64,000 nucleotides of DNA from Actinosynnema sp042752395 (GTDB taxonomy: Bacteria > Actinomycetota > Actinomycetes > Mycobacteriales > Pseudonocardiaceae): the NCBI RefSeq assembly GCF_042752395.1, contig NZ_JBHYXZ010000010.1:33309-97308 (forward strand), read 5' to 3'. Below are positions 25,066 through 33,380 of the stretch, piece by piece (the first letter of the stretch is position 1; each line of letters opens with the position of its first letter). The position numbers and the translations under genes are program-made. Below the pieces are notes generated by a model. The model did no database searches. It was not told the DNA's origin and saw only the letters and a list, made by a program, of their open reading frames with translations.

Positions 25066-25448
25066 CGGCGAGCCTCCTCGGCGTCGTCACTCCGGCATGC
25101 GGACCGTTCGGGTGCCCGTCGCTCGGCCGGTCGGGGGATTCCGCGTGACCGGCGGGGAGAGGGCTGGAGGTCGTGCACACTGTGCGTGACCAGGGGGTTC
25201 GCAGTCGAGTGAACTATCTCAGCAATCGGGAGAAACCGGGGACGTCGGTTCTCCACCGGCTCGCCCCGAACCATGATGTCTGTGGTCAGATTAGACGTAT
25301 TCGAGTGCCAGGGGAACGGTTATTGATCTACCCACCGCTAGTCGCCCGATACACCTCGTGACGAAGACGTGTTCTACTCGATAGCGCACCAACCGGACGG
25401 GCACCCCTCGGCCCGCCCGGCGAAGTCCTGCGTACTCAGGAGTACGAG
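25066..25448. promoter_or_regulatory. Divergent intergenic region before the secretion cluster
   Basis: This 383-base stretch is distinctly less GC-rich than its surroundings between about 25190 and 25380 and holds no convincing gene. A possible hairpin pairs GGAGAAACCG (25229-25238) with CGGTTCTCC (25246-25254). Short frames cross it on both strands, one minus-strand frame overlapping the next gene's ATG, but their composition is not gene-like. It probably carries promoters for both directions. Confidence 0.55.
25431..25446 (+). promoter_or_regulatory. Inverted repeat covering the Shine-Dalgarno of the secretion cluster
   Basis: CGTACTC-AG-GAGTACG places seven-base arms around a two-base centre. 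The likely ribosome binding site AGGAG is inside it, and the first ATG of the cluster is at 25449. It could be a repressor operator or an mRNA fold limiting translation. Confidence 0.55.
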
Positions 25449-25724
25449 ATGACCGCCATGACCCTGGTAACACTCGCCCAGCAGCAGCCCGCCCTGGGCA
25501 CAGGCGGGGTGCGCCAGTGGATCCTCGACAACCTGGTTCCCCTCCTCTTGCTGACGGTCGCCGTGCTGCTGCTCTGGCTCGGCGGCGGCAAGGGCGACAA
25601 CGCCGGGGTCATGCGCCGCCTCGGCGGCGTCATCATCGCGTTGGCGATCATCGGACTGGCCGTGACCACGAACGCGGGCGCGAACATCGGCCAGTGGATC
25701 GCCGGCCTGTTCACCGGCGGGTGA
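25449..25724 (+). CDS. Small two-helix membrane protein of the secretion cluster
   Basis: A 91-residue protein with membrane helices at about residues 26-44 and 57-76, joined by a short basic loop (GKGDNAGVMRR). Size and topology resemble pilin-like VirB2/TrbC proteins or the small subunits found in Gram-positive conjugation clusters, but there is no diagnostic motif. The ATG follows AGGAG within an inverted repeat. It is followed by a PrgI-like gene after four bases, so it heads the operon. Confidence 0.75.
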   Translation: MTAMTLVTLAQQQPALGTGGVRQWILDNLVPLLLLTVAVLLLWLGGGKGDNAGVMRRLGGVIIALAIIGLAVTTNAGANIGQWIAGLFTGG

Positions 25725-25727
25725 CCC

Positions 25728-26201
25728 TTGCGGGTACGCACTGACGACGAGGTCTACCGGGTCGACGCCGTCTGGCTCGGCCCGCCCAAAGCGACCTTCC
25801 CGTGGCGCGCGCGGTACGTCGCGTGGGGCGTCGGCATCGTGGTCTTCTTGCTGGTCACGGCTGTCCAGCGCCAGGTCGGCTTCGGTTTCGACTTCATCAA
25901 CACCGGCTGGGGCTTCGTGATCACGATCGCGCTGACCCGGTTCATCTGCTCGCGGATCAGCCACGAGCGCCCGCTGTCGTCGGTCCTGGCGATGTGGGTG
26001 CGCGAGCTGACCGCGCCGCGCGAGACGACGTCCGGCCGGGGCGGCGCGGCCAGTGCCGCGCGCATCCGCGTCAACCCGCAGCGCCCCCGCAAACGTCACA
26101 AGAAGGGGGCGAAACGCGCGACCGCCCCCACCCGATCCCAGCACCGCAGGCAGCAAGACCGCCGTCAGAAGGAGGTGCGCGGTGTTCGGACGCCGGCGTG
26201 A
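25728..26201 (+). CDS. PrgI/VirB3-like membrane protein
   Basis: A 157-residue protein with two membrane helices (about 29-48 and 57-72) preceded by a short strand-like start (RVRTDDEVYRVDAVWLGPPK). The basic C-terminal third is arginine- and lysine-rich and probably cytoplasmic. PrgI-like proteins are the VirB3 counterparts directly before the VirB4 ATPase in Gram-positive type IV systems, and that is its position here. The start is TTG, the only in-frame start near the previous stop. The end overlaps the next start by 20 nt. Confidence 0.75.
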   Translation: MRVRTDDEVYRVDAVWLGPPKATFPWRARYVAWGVGIVVFLLVTAVQRQVGFGFDFINTGWGFVITIALTRFICSRISHERPLSSVLAMWVRELTAPRETTSGRGGAASAARIRVNPQRPRKRHKKGAKRATAPTRSQHRRQQDRRQKEVRGVRTPA

Positions 26202-29040
26202 CCGTGACCGACGATCCGCCGCACACGTGGCCCAGCACGCGGCCGCCGCGCGCGACGACCGCAAGGTCTACAGCAAGCGGGGCCGCCGGTTGCCGGGCGA
26301 GCAGGCGGTGCCGAGCTACACGCCGTCGATCGCGGCCCGCAGCATCGACGGCCACCTGCTGCGCACCGGCCAGGAGGTCTACGCCTGGTACCGGCTCGCG
26401 CCGCAGCGCTGGTCGTTCCGGTCCGACTCGCAGCGCCAGGACCTGATCGCCGCGATCGCGGGCCAGTACGCCGAGCTGCAGGGCCGCTGGATGCACCTGC
26501 GCGTGACGACCCGGCCGTACCCGATCCGGATGTGGGCCGAGGCGCACGTGCACAACGCCGTGCGCCGGCTCCCGGACACCCCCGGCACGCTGAGCTTCGA
26601 CGACTACATGGTCGGCGAGCAGCAGCAGCTCATGGGCCGGTCCATGGCGGAGAAAGAGGTCTACCTGGGCGTCCAGGTGCAGACCCGCAACATGATGGAC
26701 CGCGCGGTCGAGCGCGCCGCCCCCGTGCTGCGCAAGGTGTTCCCGGACGCGGTGGACGCCGAGCTGGTCGCCATCGAGTCCGAGATCGACCACCTCGACC
26801 AGGTGATCGGCTCCGCGGGTCTGGAGGGCCGCCCGGCCACGGCCGAGGAGATGTCCTGGCTGATGCACCGGTCGTGCTCGCTGGGCCTGCCCGCGCCGCG
26901 CAACCTGCCCGCGGTGCCGGGCGCGCCGTGGGAGCCGGAGGACCTGGCGTCGTTCACCGACGCGGCGGACTTCCACCAGGAGCCGTACTCGCCGACGGTC
27001 ACCGTGCGCGGCCGCACGGGGTCGAACGCGGGCATCAAGCGGCACGTCGCGGTGCTGACCGTGGGCCTGATGCACGGCCTGCAGATCCCCGAGCAGGACG
27101 ACCCGTGGGTGCAGCGGTCGGACCGGCTGCCCGCCGCGGTCGAGTGGTCGGCGCGGATCTACGTGCGGCGTCCCGAAGAGGTGTCCGGCGAGCTGCAGCG
27201 GCAGATGAGCAAGGTCCGCTCGCAGGTGCGCCACTACACCGACGAGCACGAGCTGGAGCCGCCGCAGTCGCTGGCCCGCCAGGCGTCGCGGGTGCTGGAG
27301 ATCGACGACGAGATGACCTCGGGCTTCACCGCCCTGGGCACGCGGGTGCGGAGCTGGTGGCGGCTCGCGGTGTCCGGGCCGACGGAGCGCGAGGCGCTGC
27401 GGCTGGCCCAGGGCCTGCTCGACCTCTACAAGCCGAAGGTGGCGATCGAGCACCCCGAGGCGCAGTACGCGATCGCCCGCGAGTTCATCCCCGGCGAGCC
27501 GCTGTCGTCCTCGGCCTACCTGCGCCGCGGGTCGGTGCTGTGGGCGGCCTCGGCCGTGCCGACGGCGACCGCCGAGGTGGGCGACCGGCGCGGGATCCTG
27601 CTCGGCGAGACCGTGACCGCGACCCGCCGCCCGGTGGCGTGGGACCCGTGGATGGCGCAGGAGCTGCGCGACTCGTCCGGCCTGACCGCGATGGTCGCGG
27701 GCCTGGGCGCGGGCAAGTCGTTCCTCGGCGGCGGCATCGTCTACAAGACGTTGCGGTCCGGCGCGCACTGGACGCTGCTCGACCCGTCCGGCCCGCTGGC
27801 CGCGTTGTGCGACCTGCCGGAGCTGAAGCCGTACGCCCGGCCGATCAACCTGCTCAACGCGCAGGCGGGCATCCTCAACCCGTACCGGGTGGTGGCCGAG
27901 CCGCAGCTCGACCACTTCATGGACGAGGACGACCCGGAACGGGCCTGGCGGCGGGAACGCGCGCTGGCCGCGGCCACCCGGCGCCGGCTCGTGCTGGACG
28001 TGCTGACCGGACTGCTGCCGTTCGAGGTGGCCCGGCTGCCGCAGACCCGGATCGTGCTGCTGCGCGCGGTCCGCACGGTCGGCGGCCGGCCCGACGCGCA
28101 CCCCGGCATGGTGTTCGAGGCGCTGCGGCGGGACGCGAGCGAGCACCACGAGCACGCGGTCGTCGTCGCGGACTTCCTGGACGAGATGCGGGAGCGCATG
28201 TCGCTGCTCATCCCGGAGCAGGACCTGGACCCGTACAACGAGGCGCGGGACGACCGGTTGACCGTGCTGACCATGGCGGGGCTGAACCTGCCGAAGGACG
28301 GCGTGGGCCGCGAGCACTGGACGGACGCCGAGGCGCTGGGCGTGGAGATGCTGAACCTCGCCGCGTGGCTGACCCAGCGGTCGATCTACGAGCGGCCGAA
28401 GGACCTGCGCAAGGGCGTCTGGATCGACGAGGCGTTCTTCCTGTCCGAGGTGCCCACGGGTCGCGTGCTGATGAACCGGTTCGCCCGCGACTCCCGCAAG
28501 TGGAACGTCCGCGTGCTGCTGTCGTCGCAGATCCCGGCGGACTTCCTGAAGATCCAGGGCTTCGTCGCGCTGCTCGACTCGGTGTTCGTCGGCCGGTTGG
28601 ACGACGACCAGGCCCAGGCGGACGCGTTGCGGCTGCTGAAGGTGCCGGTCGGCGCGGGCTACGAGCAGGTCGTGGCGTCGCTGGGTCGTCGTCCCGGCGG
28701 CGTGCGCAACAACGTCGAACGCGACCGCGCGCCCCGCCAGTTCATCTTCGCCGACGGCGCGGGCGGCGTGGAGCGGATCCGGATCGACTTCTCCGGGCCG
28801 CACCTGGAGCACCTGCGCAACGCGCTCGACACGACGCCGGACGCCCTGCGCGAGGGCGGGGAGGCGGAGGTCGAGGTCTCCTCGCCGCCGCAGGACCCGT
28901 TCGCCTACGCCGAGCAGTACACCGACGACTACGACGACGAGTTGGCCGCCGACCTGGAGGTCGGCCTGACCGACGACCTGGTCGACCTGGCGCACGCCGA
29001 GGGAGGAAACCGCCGACCGGGGCGGGAAGGCAGCGCATGA
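26182..29040 (+). CDS. VirB4-like ATPase of a type IV secretion-like system
   Basis: A 952-residue cytoplasmic or membrane-associated ATPase. The Walker A GLGAGKS is at residues 507-513 and the Walker B WIDEAF at about 747-752, followed by sensor-like SSQIPADFL. The N-terminal half lacks motifs but includes an arginine-rich region. It fits the SCO6880-type family of actinobacterial VirB4-like proteins. The GTG at 26182 is selected because a strong GGAGG Shine-Dalgarno lies 6-10 nt upstream; the frame is open further up but antisense composition suggests overlap. It powers assembly or transport in VirB4 systems. No VirD4 coupling ATPase is nearby. Confidence 0.88.
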   Translation: MFGRRRDRDRRSAAHVAQHAAAARDDRKVYSKRGRRLPGEQAVPSYTPSIAARSIDGHLLRTGQEVYAWYRLAPQRWSFRSDSQRQDLIAAIAGQYAELQGRWMHLRVTTRPYPIRMWAEAHVHNAVRRLPDTPGTLSFDDYMVGEQQQLMGRSMAEKEVYLGVQVQTRNMMDRAVERAAPVLRKVFPDAVDAELVAIESEIDHLDQVIGSAGLEGRPATAEEMSWLMHRSCSLGLPAPRNLPAVPGAPWEPEDLASFTDAADFHQEPYSPTVTVRGRTGSNAGIKRHVAVLTVGLMHGLQIPEQDDPWVQRSDRLPAAVEWSARIYVRRPEEVSGELQRQMSKVRSQVRHYTDEHELEPPQSLARQASRVLEIDDEMTSGFTALGTRVRSWWRLAVSGPTEREALRLAQGLLDLYKPKVAIEHPEAQYAIAREFIPGEPLSSSAYLRRGSVLWAASAVPTATAEVGDRRGILLGETVTATRRPVAWDPWMAQELRDSSGLTAMVAGLGAGKSFLGGGIVYKTLRSGAHWTLLDPSGPLAALCDLPELKPYARPINLLNAQAGILNPYRVVAEPQLDHFMDEDDPERAWRRERALAAATRRRLVLDVLTGLLPFEVARLPQTRIVLLRAVRTVGGRPDAHPGMVFEALRRDASEHHEHAVVVADFLDEMRERMSLLIPEQDLDPYNEARDDRLTVLTMAGLNLPKDGVGREHWTDAEALGVEMLNLAAWLTQRSIYERPKDLRKGVWIDEAFFLSEVPTGRVLMNRFARDSRKWNVRVLLSSQIPADFLKIQGFVALLDSVFVGRLDDDQAQADALRLLKVPVGAGYEQVVASLGRRPGGVRNNVERDRAPRQFIFADGAGGVERIRIDFSGPHLEHLRNALDTTPDALREGGEAEVEVSSPPQDPFAYAEQYTDDYDDELAADLEVGLTDDLVDLAHAEGGNRRPGREGSA

Positions 29041-29081
29041 GCGGCCGCACGAGCGCGGGTGCCCCCGGGGAGCCCGCATGA
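29037..29081 (+). CDS. Fourteen-codon linking frame with ATGA overlaps at both ends
   Basis: ATG 29037 overlaps the VirB4-like stop (ATGA), and its own stop overlaps ATG 29078 of the next gene (ATGA). The encoded peptide is MSGRTSAGAPGEPA, which has no recognisable function. Termination-reinitiation across such a mini-frame could keep translation of the membrane protein coupled to the ATPase. Confidence 0.35.
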   Translation: MSGRTSAGAPGEPA

Positions 29082-30973
29082 GCACCCTCGTCCTGGTGGC
29101 GCTGATCGCCGTCGCGCTCTACGCGCGGCGGCGGTTCAGACGCGCCCAAGAGCACGCCGCGGCGCACGGTCGTCCGGGCCGCGCGCGGTGGCGCGCGATG
29201 GCCGTCGTGGTGGCGCTCGTCGGCCTCCAGGTAGTCATCGGCGCCACGCCCGCCCAGGCCGCGCCGTGCGGCGAGGCCCCGAACCCGGAGCGGCCCGGCT
29301 CGGGCATGGTCGGCGCGATCGACCCGCCCATCGGCAACGGCCTGCCCGACACGCCGTACCTGACCCACGGCTACGCGGGCATGGTGTGGCACACCTACCA
29401 GGAGAAGTGCCTGGTGCCCAACGCCACCCCGGTGCTGGACACCTGGATGGGCAACGAGCTGTTCAACGTCGCCAAGAACATCGTCGGCGCGACGAACGCC
29501 CTGCACTACACGGTCGTCGGCCAGGGTCTGCTCAAGCCGCTGGACGACGCGGTCAAGGAAGGCGTCCAGCGCGTCTACGACAACGTCTACCTGCGCTGGT
29601 TCGGCCTGGTCGCGCTGATCCTCGCGGTGCTGATGTTCCGCCAGATCTGGCAGGGCGACCTGGCGTCGATCAGCAAACGGGGGCTGTGGGCGCTGGCCGC
29701 GATGTGGCTGGCCACCTCGACGCTCGCGCTGCCCCAGTTCTACGACCTGATGGACAACACCCTGGTCACCAAGACCTCGGAGATCCAGGCCGGGTTCATC
29801 GACGTGGACGAGGGCAAGGACCAGCTCGACGTGCTGCCGTCCCGGCTGCACGACTCCGTGGTCTACCAGAGCTGGCTGCGCGGCGAGTTCGGCGCGCCGG
29901 AGGCCCCGCAGGCGACGGAGTTCGGGCCGCGGCTGCTGGCCGCGCAGGCGTGGACGGTGCAGGAGCTCGCCGAGCACAAGGACGGCGACCAGGCCGCGCT
30001 GGACGCCAAGAAGGCCGAGTACAAGAACATCTACGCGCAGCTCGGCCCGACGAAGGGCTACTTCAGCGGCGACGACGGCGGCCGCACCGGCGCGGGTTTC
30101 CTGTCGCTGTTGCAGGCCATCGCGTTCTCGCTGTTCCAGCTGTTCGCCAAGGCCGCCGTGCTGCTGGCCCAGCTGCTGCTGCGGGTGCTCACGCTGACCG
30201 GCCCGCTGATCGGCCTGGTCGCGCTGATCCACCACGACCTGCTGCGCAAGGTCGCCCGCGCGGCCGGCGCGACGGTGTTCAACGTGCTGCTGCTCGCCGT
30301 GCTGGCGGGCGCGCACGCGTGGCTGCTCCAGGCGATCTTCAGTGCGACGGGGCTGTCCCTGCTGGCCCGGACGCTGCTCGGGCTGATGCTGACGGTGATC
30401 GCGTTCATGGTCGCCAAGCCGGTGCGCCGGATGTGGCAGATGGTCGAGATGTCGGTGGGCACGGTCGGCAACGCGCTGCCGATGCGCGGCGGCATCCTGT
30501 CCCGGTTCCGCAAGCGCAAGGAAGGCCCGTCGCCGCAGGAGGAGTTCTGGGACACCGTGCGCGACACGGACCCGGACGGCGTCGAGGTGCCGCAGCGCGA
30601 CCGGCGGCGGGTGCGGCCCGAGGCGGCCAACCCGGTCGCGGCGACCGCGCAGCGGTTGGACCGGGCCGGGAACAGCGTCGGCGAGCTGGGCGGCGGGAAC
30701 GGCGCGGCGCTGCCCGCCGCCGGGTACCGGCCGCCGGCGGCGCTGCCGTCCGGGCGGTCGCGGGTGGTCGACGCGCCGCCGATCGCGGACCGCAACTACG
30801 ACCGGGTGGACGACGCGGTGCTGGTGCCGTCACGCGTCAACGGGGTCGGCCGGATCCCGGAGGCGCCGACCGGTGTGCCGGGGCCGCGCCGGGCGGAGAC
30901 CGAGGTCGTGGCGGGGCGGCAGGTCCACGTGATCTACCGGCCGTCACGCGGGCTTGAGGTCAGGGACAGCTGA
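29078..30973 (+). CDS. Multi-pass membrane protein (VirB6/TrbL-like)
   Basis: A 631-residue protein. A signal-like helix near residues 43-60 ends in TPAQAAPCG, then a central region with helices at about 172-189 and 205-220, a soluble segment with a charged stretch, and a helix cluster at about 340-450. The C-terminal 160 residues are basic, proline-rich and soluble. The layout matches VirB6/TrbL-like channel components that follow VirB4 in actinobacterial clusters. It overlaps the next gene (TGATG). Confidence 0.8.
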   Translation: MSTLVLVALIAVALYARRRFRRAQEHAAAHGRPGRARWRAMAVVVALVGLQVVIGATPAQAAPCGEAPNPERPGSGMVGAIDPPIGNGLPDTPYLTHGYAGMVWHTYQEKCLVPNATPVLDTWMGNELFNVAKNIVGATNALHYTVVGQGLLKPLDDAVKEGVQRVYDNVYLRWFGLVALILAVLMFRQIWQGDLASISKRGLWALAAMWLATSTLALPQFYDLMDNTLVTKTSEIQAGFIDVDEGKDQLDVLPSRLHDSVVYQSWLRGEFGAPEAPQATEFGPRLLAAQAWTVQELAEHKDGDQAALDAKKAEYKNIYAQLGPTKGYFSGDDGGRTGAGFLSLLQAIAFSLFQLFAKAAVLLAQLLLRVLTLTGPLIGLVALIHHDLLRKVARAAGATVFNVLLLAVLAGAHAWLLQAIFSATGLSLLARTLLGLMLTVIAFMVAKPVRRMWQMVEMSVGTVGNALPMRGGILSRFRKRKEGPSPQEEFWDTVRDTDPDGVEVPQRDRRRVRPEAANPVAATAQRLDRAGNSVGELGGGNGAALPAAGYRPPAALPSGRSRVVDAPPIADRNYDRVDDAVLVPSRVNGVGRIPEAPTGVPGPRRAETEVVAGRQVHVIYRPSRGLEVRDS

Positions 30974-31581
30974 TGCCGATCCGAACCAATCGCGGCCGCG
31001 CGGCCGTGTACCGACGCCTGTGGGGCTGGCCGTTGCGCTCGCCCCGGCACCTGGTGGCCACGATCGTGGGCGTGATCGCGCTGATCGCCACGATCAGCGT
31101 GGTCGTGCCGAACGCGATCGGCCCGAAGACGGGCGGTGGCGCGGCGGGCGCCTCGACGGTCGTCACGACCGGCGGCAGCGGCGGCAACCAGGTCGGTGTG
31201 CTGCCCACCGCCACGTCCGCCCCGCTGCCGACGAAGGCGCCCAGCCCCACCCCCGCGCCGAGTTCCGCGCCGACGTCCGCGGGCGCGCAGGCCGCCGCCG
31301 ACGGGTGGGTGGACGCGTTCAGCTCGTTCCGGCCGGGCAAGACGACCAAGGAGCAGTGGCTGGCCGGGCTCGAACCGTTCACGTCGAAGGAGCTGTTCCC
31401 CCGGTTGGCCTCGATCGAGCCCGCGAACGTCCCGGTGGTGATCGACGAGGCGGTCAGGCCGATCAAGTCGTTCACCGATTCGGCGGAGTTCGAGGCGAAG
31501 CTCGAGGACGGCAAGCTCGTCGTGACCGTGGCGAAGCTCCCCGAGGGTTGGCGCGTGCACGAGTTCGACAAGGTGGGGTGA
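30973..31581 (+). CDS. Single-pass protein, VirB8/TcpC-like
   Basis: A 202-residue protein with a basic cytoplasmic start, one membrane helix at about residues 27-47, a serine/threonine/proline/alanine-rich linker (about 55-95) and a small extracytoplasmic domain (about 98-202, with DGWVDAFSSFRPGKTTKEQW). This topology is that of VirB8 and the Gram-positive TcpC. The sequence match to those families is not strong. The ATG overlaps the upstream stop. Confidence 0.72.
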   Translation: MPIRTNRGRAAVYRRLWGWPLRSPRHLVATIVGVIALIATISVVVPNAIGPKTGGGAAGASTVVTTGGSGGNQVGVLPTATSAPLPTKAPSPTPAPSSAPTSAGAQAAADGWVDAFSSFRPGKTTKEQWLAGLEPFTSKELFPRLASIEPANVPVVIDEAVRPIKSFTDSAEFEAKLEDGKLVVTVAKLPEGWRVHEFDKVG

Positions 31582-31582
31582 C

Positions 31583-32584
31583 ATGCTCAAGATCGGGCTC
31601 GTGGTCGCCGCCGTGGTGGCCGTGGTCGCCGTGACGGTGACCAACGGCGTGTCCACCGTCATCAACGAGAACACGCCGTCGGAGGAAGCCGTCGGCATCC
31701 GCATGGCGAGCTGCAACGCCTCCATCGGGCCGTGGGGCGGCGCCGGCGAGGAGCGCGGCCGGGCCGACGCCGACCGCCTGACCGAGGAGCAGCGCACCAC
31801 CGTCGCGAACATCATCTCGATCGGCCGCAAGCGCGAGCTGCCGCCGCTGGCCTGGCAGATCGCGATCCAGGCGGGCATGACCGAGTCCGGCCTGCGCAGC
31901 CTGAACTACGGCGACCGCGACTCGCTGGGCATCTTCCAGATGCGGCCGTCGATGGGGTGGGGCACGCCCGAGCAGGTCACCGACCCCGAGTACGCGATCA
32001 ACAAGTTCTACGACGTGCTGCTCAAGCTGCCGAACTGGGAGGAGCAGCGGCCCGGCGACTCGGCGCAGGACGTGGAGCGGTCGGCGTTCCCCGACCGGTA
32101 CCACAAGTGGGAGGCCATGGCCGCGTTCCTGATCGGGCAGGAGGGCGACGTCACCGACCCGGCCGGCTGCGGCGAGAGCCTCGGCGACTACCTGCTCGCG
32201 TCGAACGCGGCGGCCACCGCGATCGAGTTCACCAAGCAGCAGCTCGGCGAGCCGTACCTGTGGGGCGGCAACGGGCCGGACGCCTGGGACTGCTCCGGCA
32301 TCCTGGTCAAGGCGTTCGCGGCCGCCGGGGTCAAGATCCCGCGCGTCGCGAACGACCAGTACATGTCCGGCGGCGCGTACCTGCCGGTGCGCGAGGCCAA
32401 GGCCGGTGACCTGATCTTCTGGGCCACCAACCCGGCCAACCCGGTCACCGTCCACCACGTGGCGATGTACCTGGGCAACGACGAGTACATCCACGCGCCG
32501 CAGACCGGCGACGTGGTGAAGATCAGCAAGATCAACTGGGACTACCACGAGTTGATGCCGCTGGCCGTCCGGCCGGGCGTGTAG
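31583..32584 (+). CDS. Cell-wall hydrolase with NlpC/P60 domain (VirB1-like role)
   Basis: A 333-residue protein with an N-terminal membrane anchor, a lysozyme-like segment (about residues 70-160: MTESGLRSLNYGDRDSLGIF) and a C-terminal NlpC/P60 endopeptidase. In the latter Cys237 (WDCSG) and a His at 291-292 (VHHVAMYLG) form the catalytic pair, with HAP near 305. Such two-domain hydrolases open the wall for type IV machines. The ATG lies one base after the previous stop. Confidence 0.9.
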   Translation: MLKIGLVVAAVVAVVAVTVTNGVSTVINENTPSEEAVGIRMASCNASIGPWGGAGEERGRADADRLTEEQRTTVANIISIGRKRELPPLAWQIAIQAGMTESGLRSLNYGDRDSLGIFQMRPSMGWGTPEQVTDPEYAINKFYDVLLKLPNWEEQRPGDSAQDVERSAFPDRYHKWEAMAAFLIGQEGDVTDPAGCGESLGDYLLASNAAATAIEFTKQQLGEPYLWGGNGPDAWDCSGILVKAFAAAGVKIPRVANDQYMSGGAYLPVREAKAGDLIFWATNPANPVTVHHVAMYLGNDEYIHAPQTGDVVKISKINWDYHELMPLAVRPGV

Positions 32585-32596
32585 GGAGGCACGACG

Positions 32597-33133
32597 GTGT
32601 TCAACCACGACCCCATCCAGCGGCACGCCGGGCCGCCCGCGTCGAGCACGCCGACGCGCGACTACCTCAACACCCGGCCCCCCGGCACCGACCAGTCGTA
32701 CGCGGTGCTGCCGCGGTCGCTGGTCGAGGCCATGCCGCTGCCGTGGCAGCAGCAGATGGCGCACCTGCTGGCCGACTTCCACCGCACGTACGCCCACCTC
32801 AACTGGCCGGTGTACCGGGTCGTGCCGTCCCGGGTGGAACGGCTGGTCGACCTGGACGAGGACCAGTTGGCCGAGGTCGGCGCGATCGTGGAGATCGACT
32901 CGGACGGCGAGCTGGTCTACCGGGACCGCAACGGCGCGCTGATCGACGACCCCGAGCACCGGACGGTGCTGGTGTCGGTGCTCGACCCCATCCCGGGCGA
33001 GTTCGCCAACGCCAACCAGAACACCCCGCCGCGCGGGTTCCCCCAGCCGCCGCCGGTGGTGCCGCAGCCGTCGTACCCGCAGTCGGGTCCGCTGCCCGTG
33101 CAGGGGCCGCCCGCGCCGCCGCCCCAGTGGTGA
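32597..33133 (+). CDS. Hypothetical protein at the end of the secretion cluster
   Basis: A 178-residue soluble protein starting at GTG with GGGAGG upstream. Residues about 35-125 are well ordered (DRN, PEHRTVLVSVLDPIPGEF) and the last 45 are proline-rich. I do not recognise a family. Its 12-nt spacing after the hydrolase suggests it belongs to the same operon and may be a cytoplasmic accessory factor. Confidence 0.65.
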   Translation: MFNHDPIQRHAGPPASSTPTRDYLNTRPPGTDQSYAVLPRSLVEAMPLPWQQQMAHLLADFHRTYAHLNWPVYRVVPSRVERLVDLDEDQLAEVGAIVEIDSDGELVYRDRNGALIDDPEHRTVLVSVLDPIPGEFANANQNTPPRGFPQPPPVVPQPSYPQSGPLPVQGPPAPPPQW

Positions 33134-33170
33134 ACATGACATGCGCGGTCGCGCATGGAAACCTGGGGGC

Positions 33171-33359
33171 ATGGCTTCTGACCCGAACGCTTGGTACTAC
33201 TGCCTGACCCACCGGACGGTCGAGCGCGGCGTGGGCTGCCGGGGCGGGGACCGCATGGGCCCCTACCCGGACGAGGCCACCGCGCAGCGCGCGCTGGAGC
33301 TGGCGCGGGAGCGCACGAAGGCGGAGGACAAGGCCGATAAGGAGTGGGGCAAGCGCTGA
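33171..33359 (+). CDS. Small conserved actinobacterial protein
   Basis: A 62-residue protein starting MASDPNAWYYCLTHRTVE with two cysteines, and ending in a charged helix. Short proteins of this pattern are common in actinomycetes; their function is unknown. The ATG at 33171 is preferred to a more upstream start because the protein family begins with MxxDPxAWYYC. It lies between the secretion cluster and the RNB gene. Confidence 0.7.
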   Translation: MASDPNAWYYCLTHRTVERGVGCRGGDRMGPYPDEATAQRALELARERTKAEDKADKEWGKR

Positions 33360-33380
33360 GGCCGGCTTAGGGTGCACCCC

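Noticed and set aside
25062..25361. Short frames on both strands before the secretion cluster
   Set aside because: Their composition is not gene-like and they cross the least GC-rich, probably regulatory, stretch; no similarity is recognised.
26071..29085. A 1004-codon open frame on the minus strand opposite the VirB4-like gene
   Set aside because: Composition is Arg/His/Leu-rich and without motifs; the plus frame has Walker A and B and a Shine-Dalgarno.
24461..33360. An integrated conjugative element with attachment sites
   Set aside because: No integrase, tRNA gene or flanking direct repeats were seen, so the secretion cluster cannot be called a mobile element from this window.
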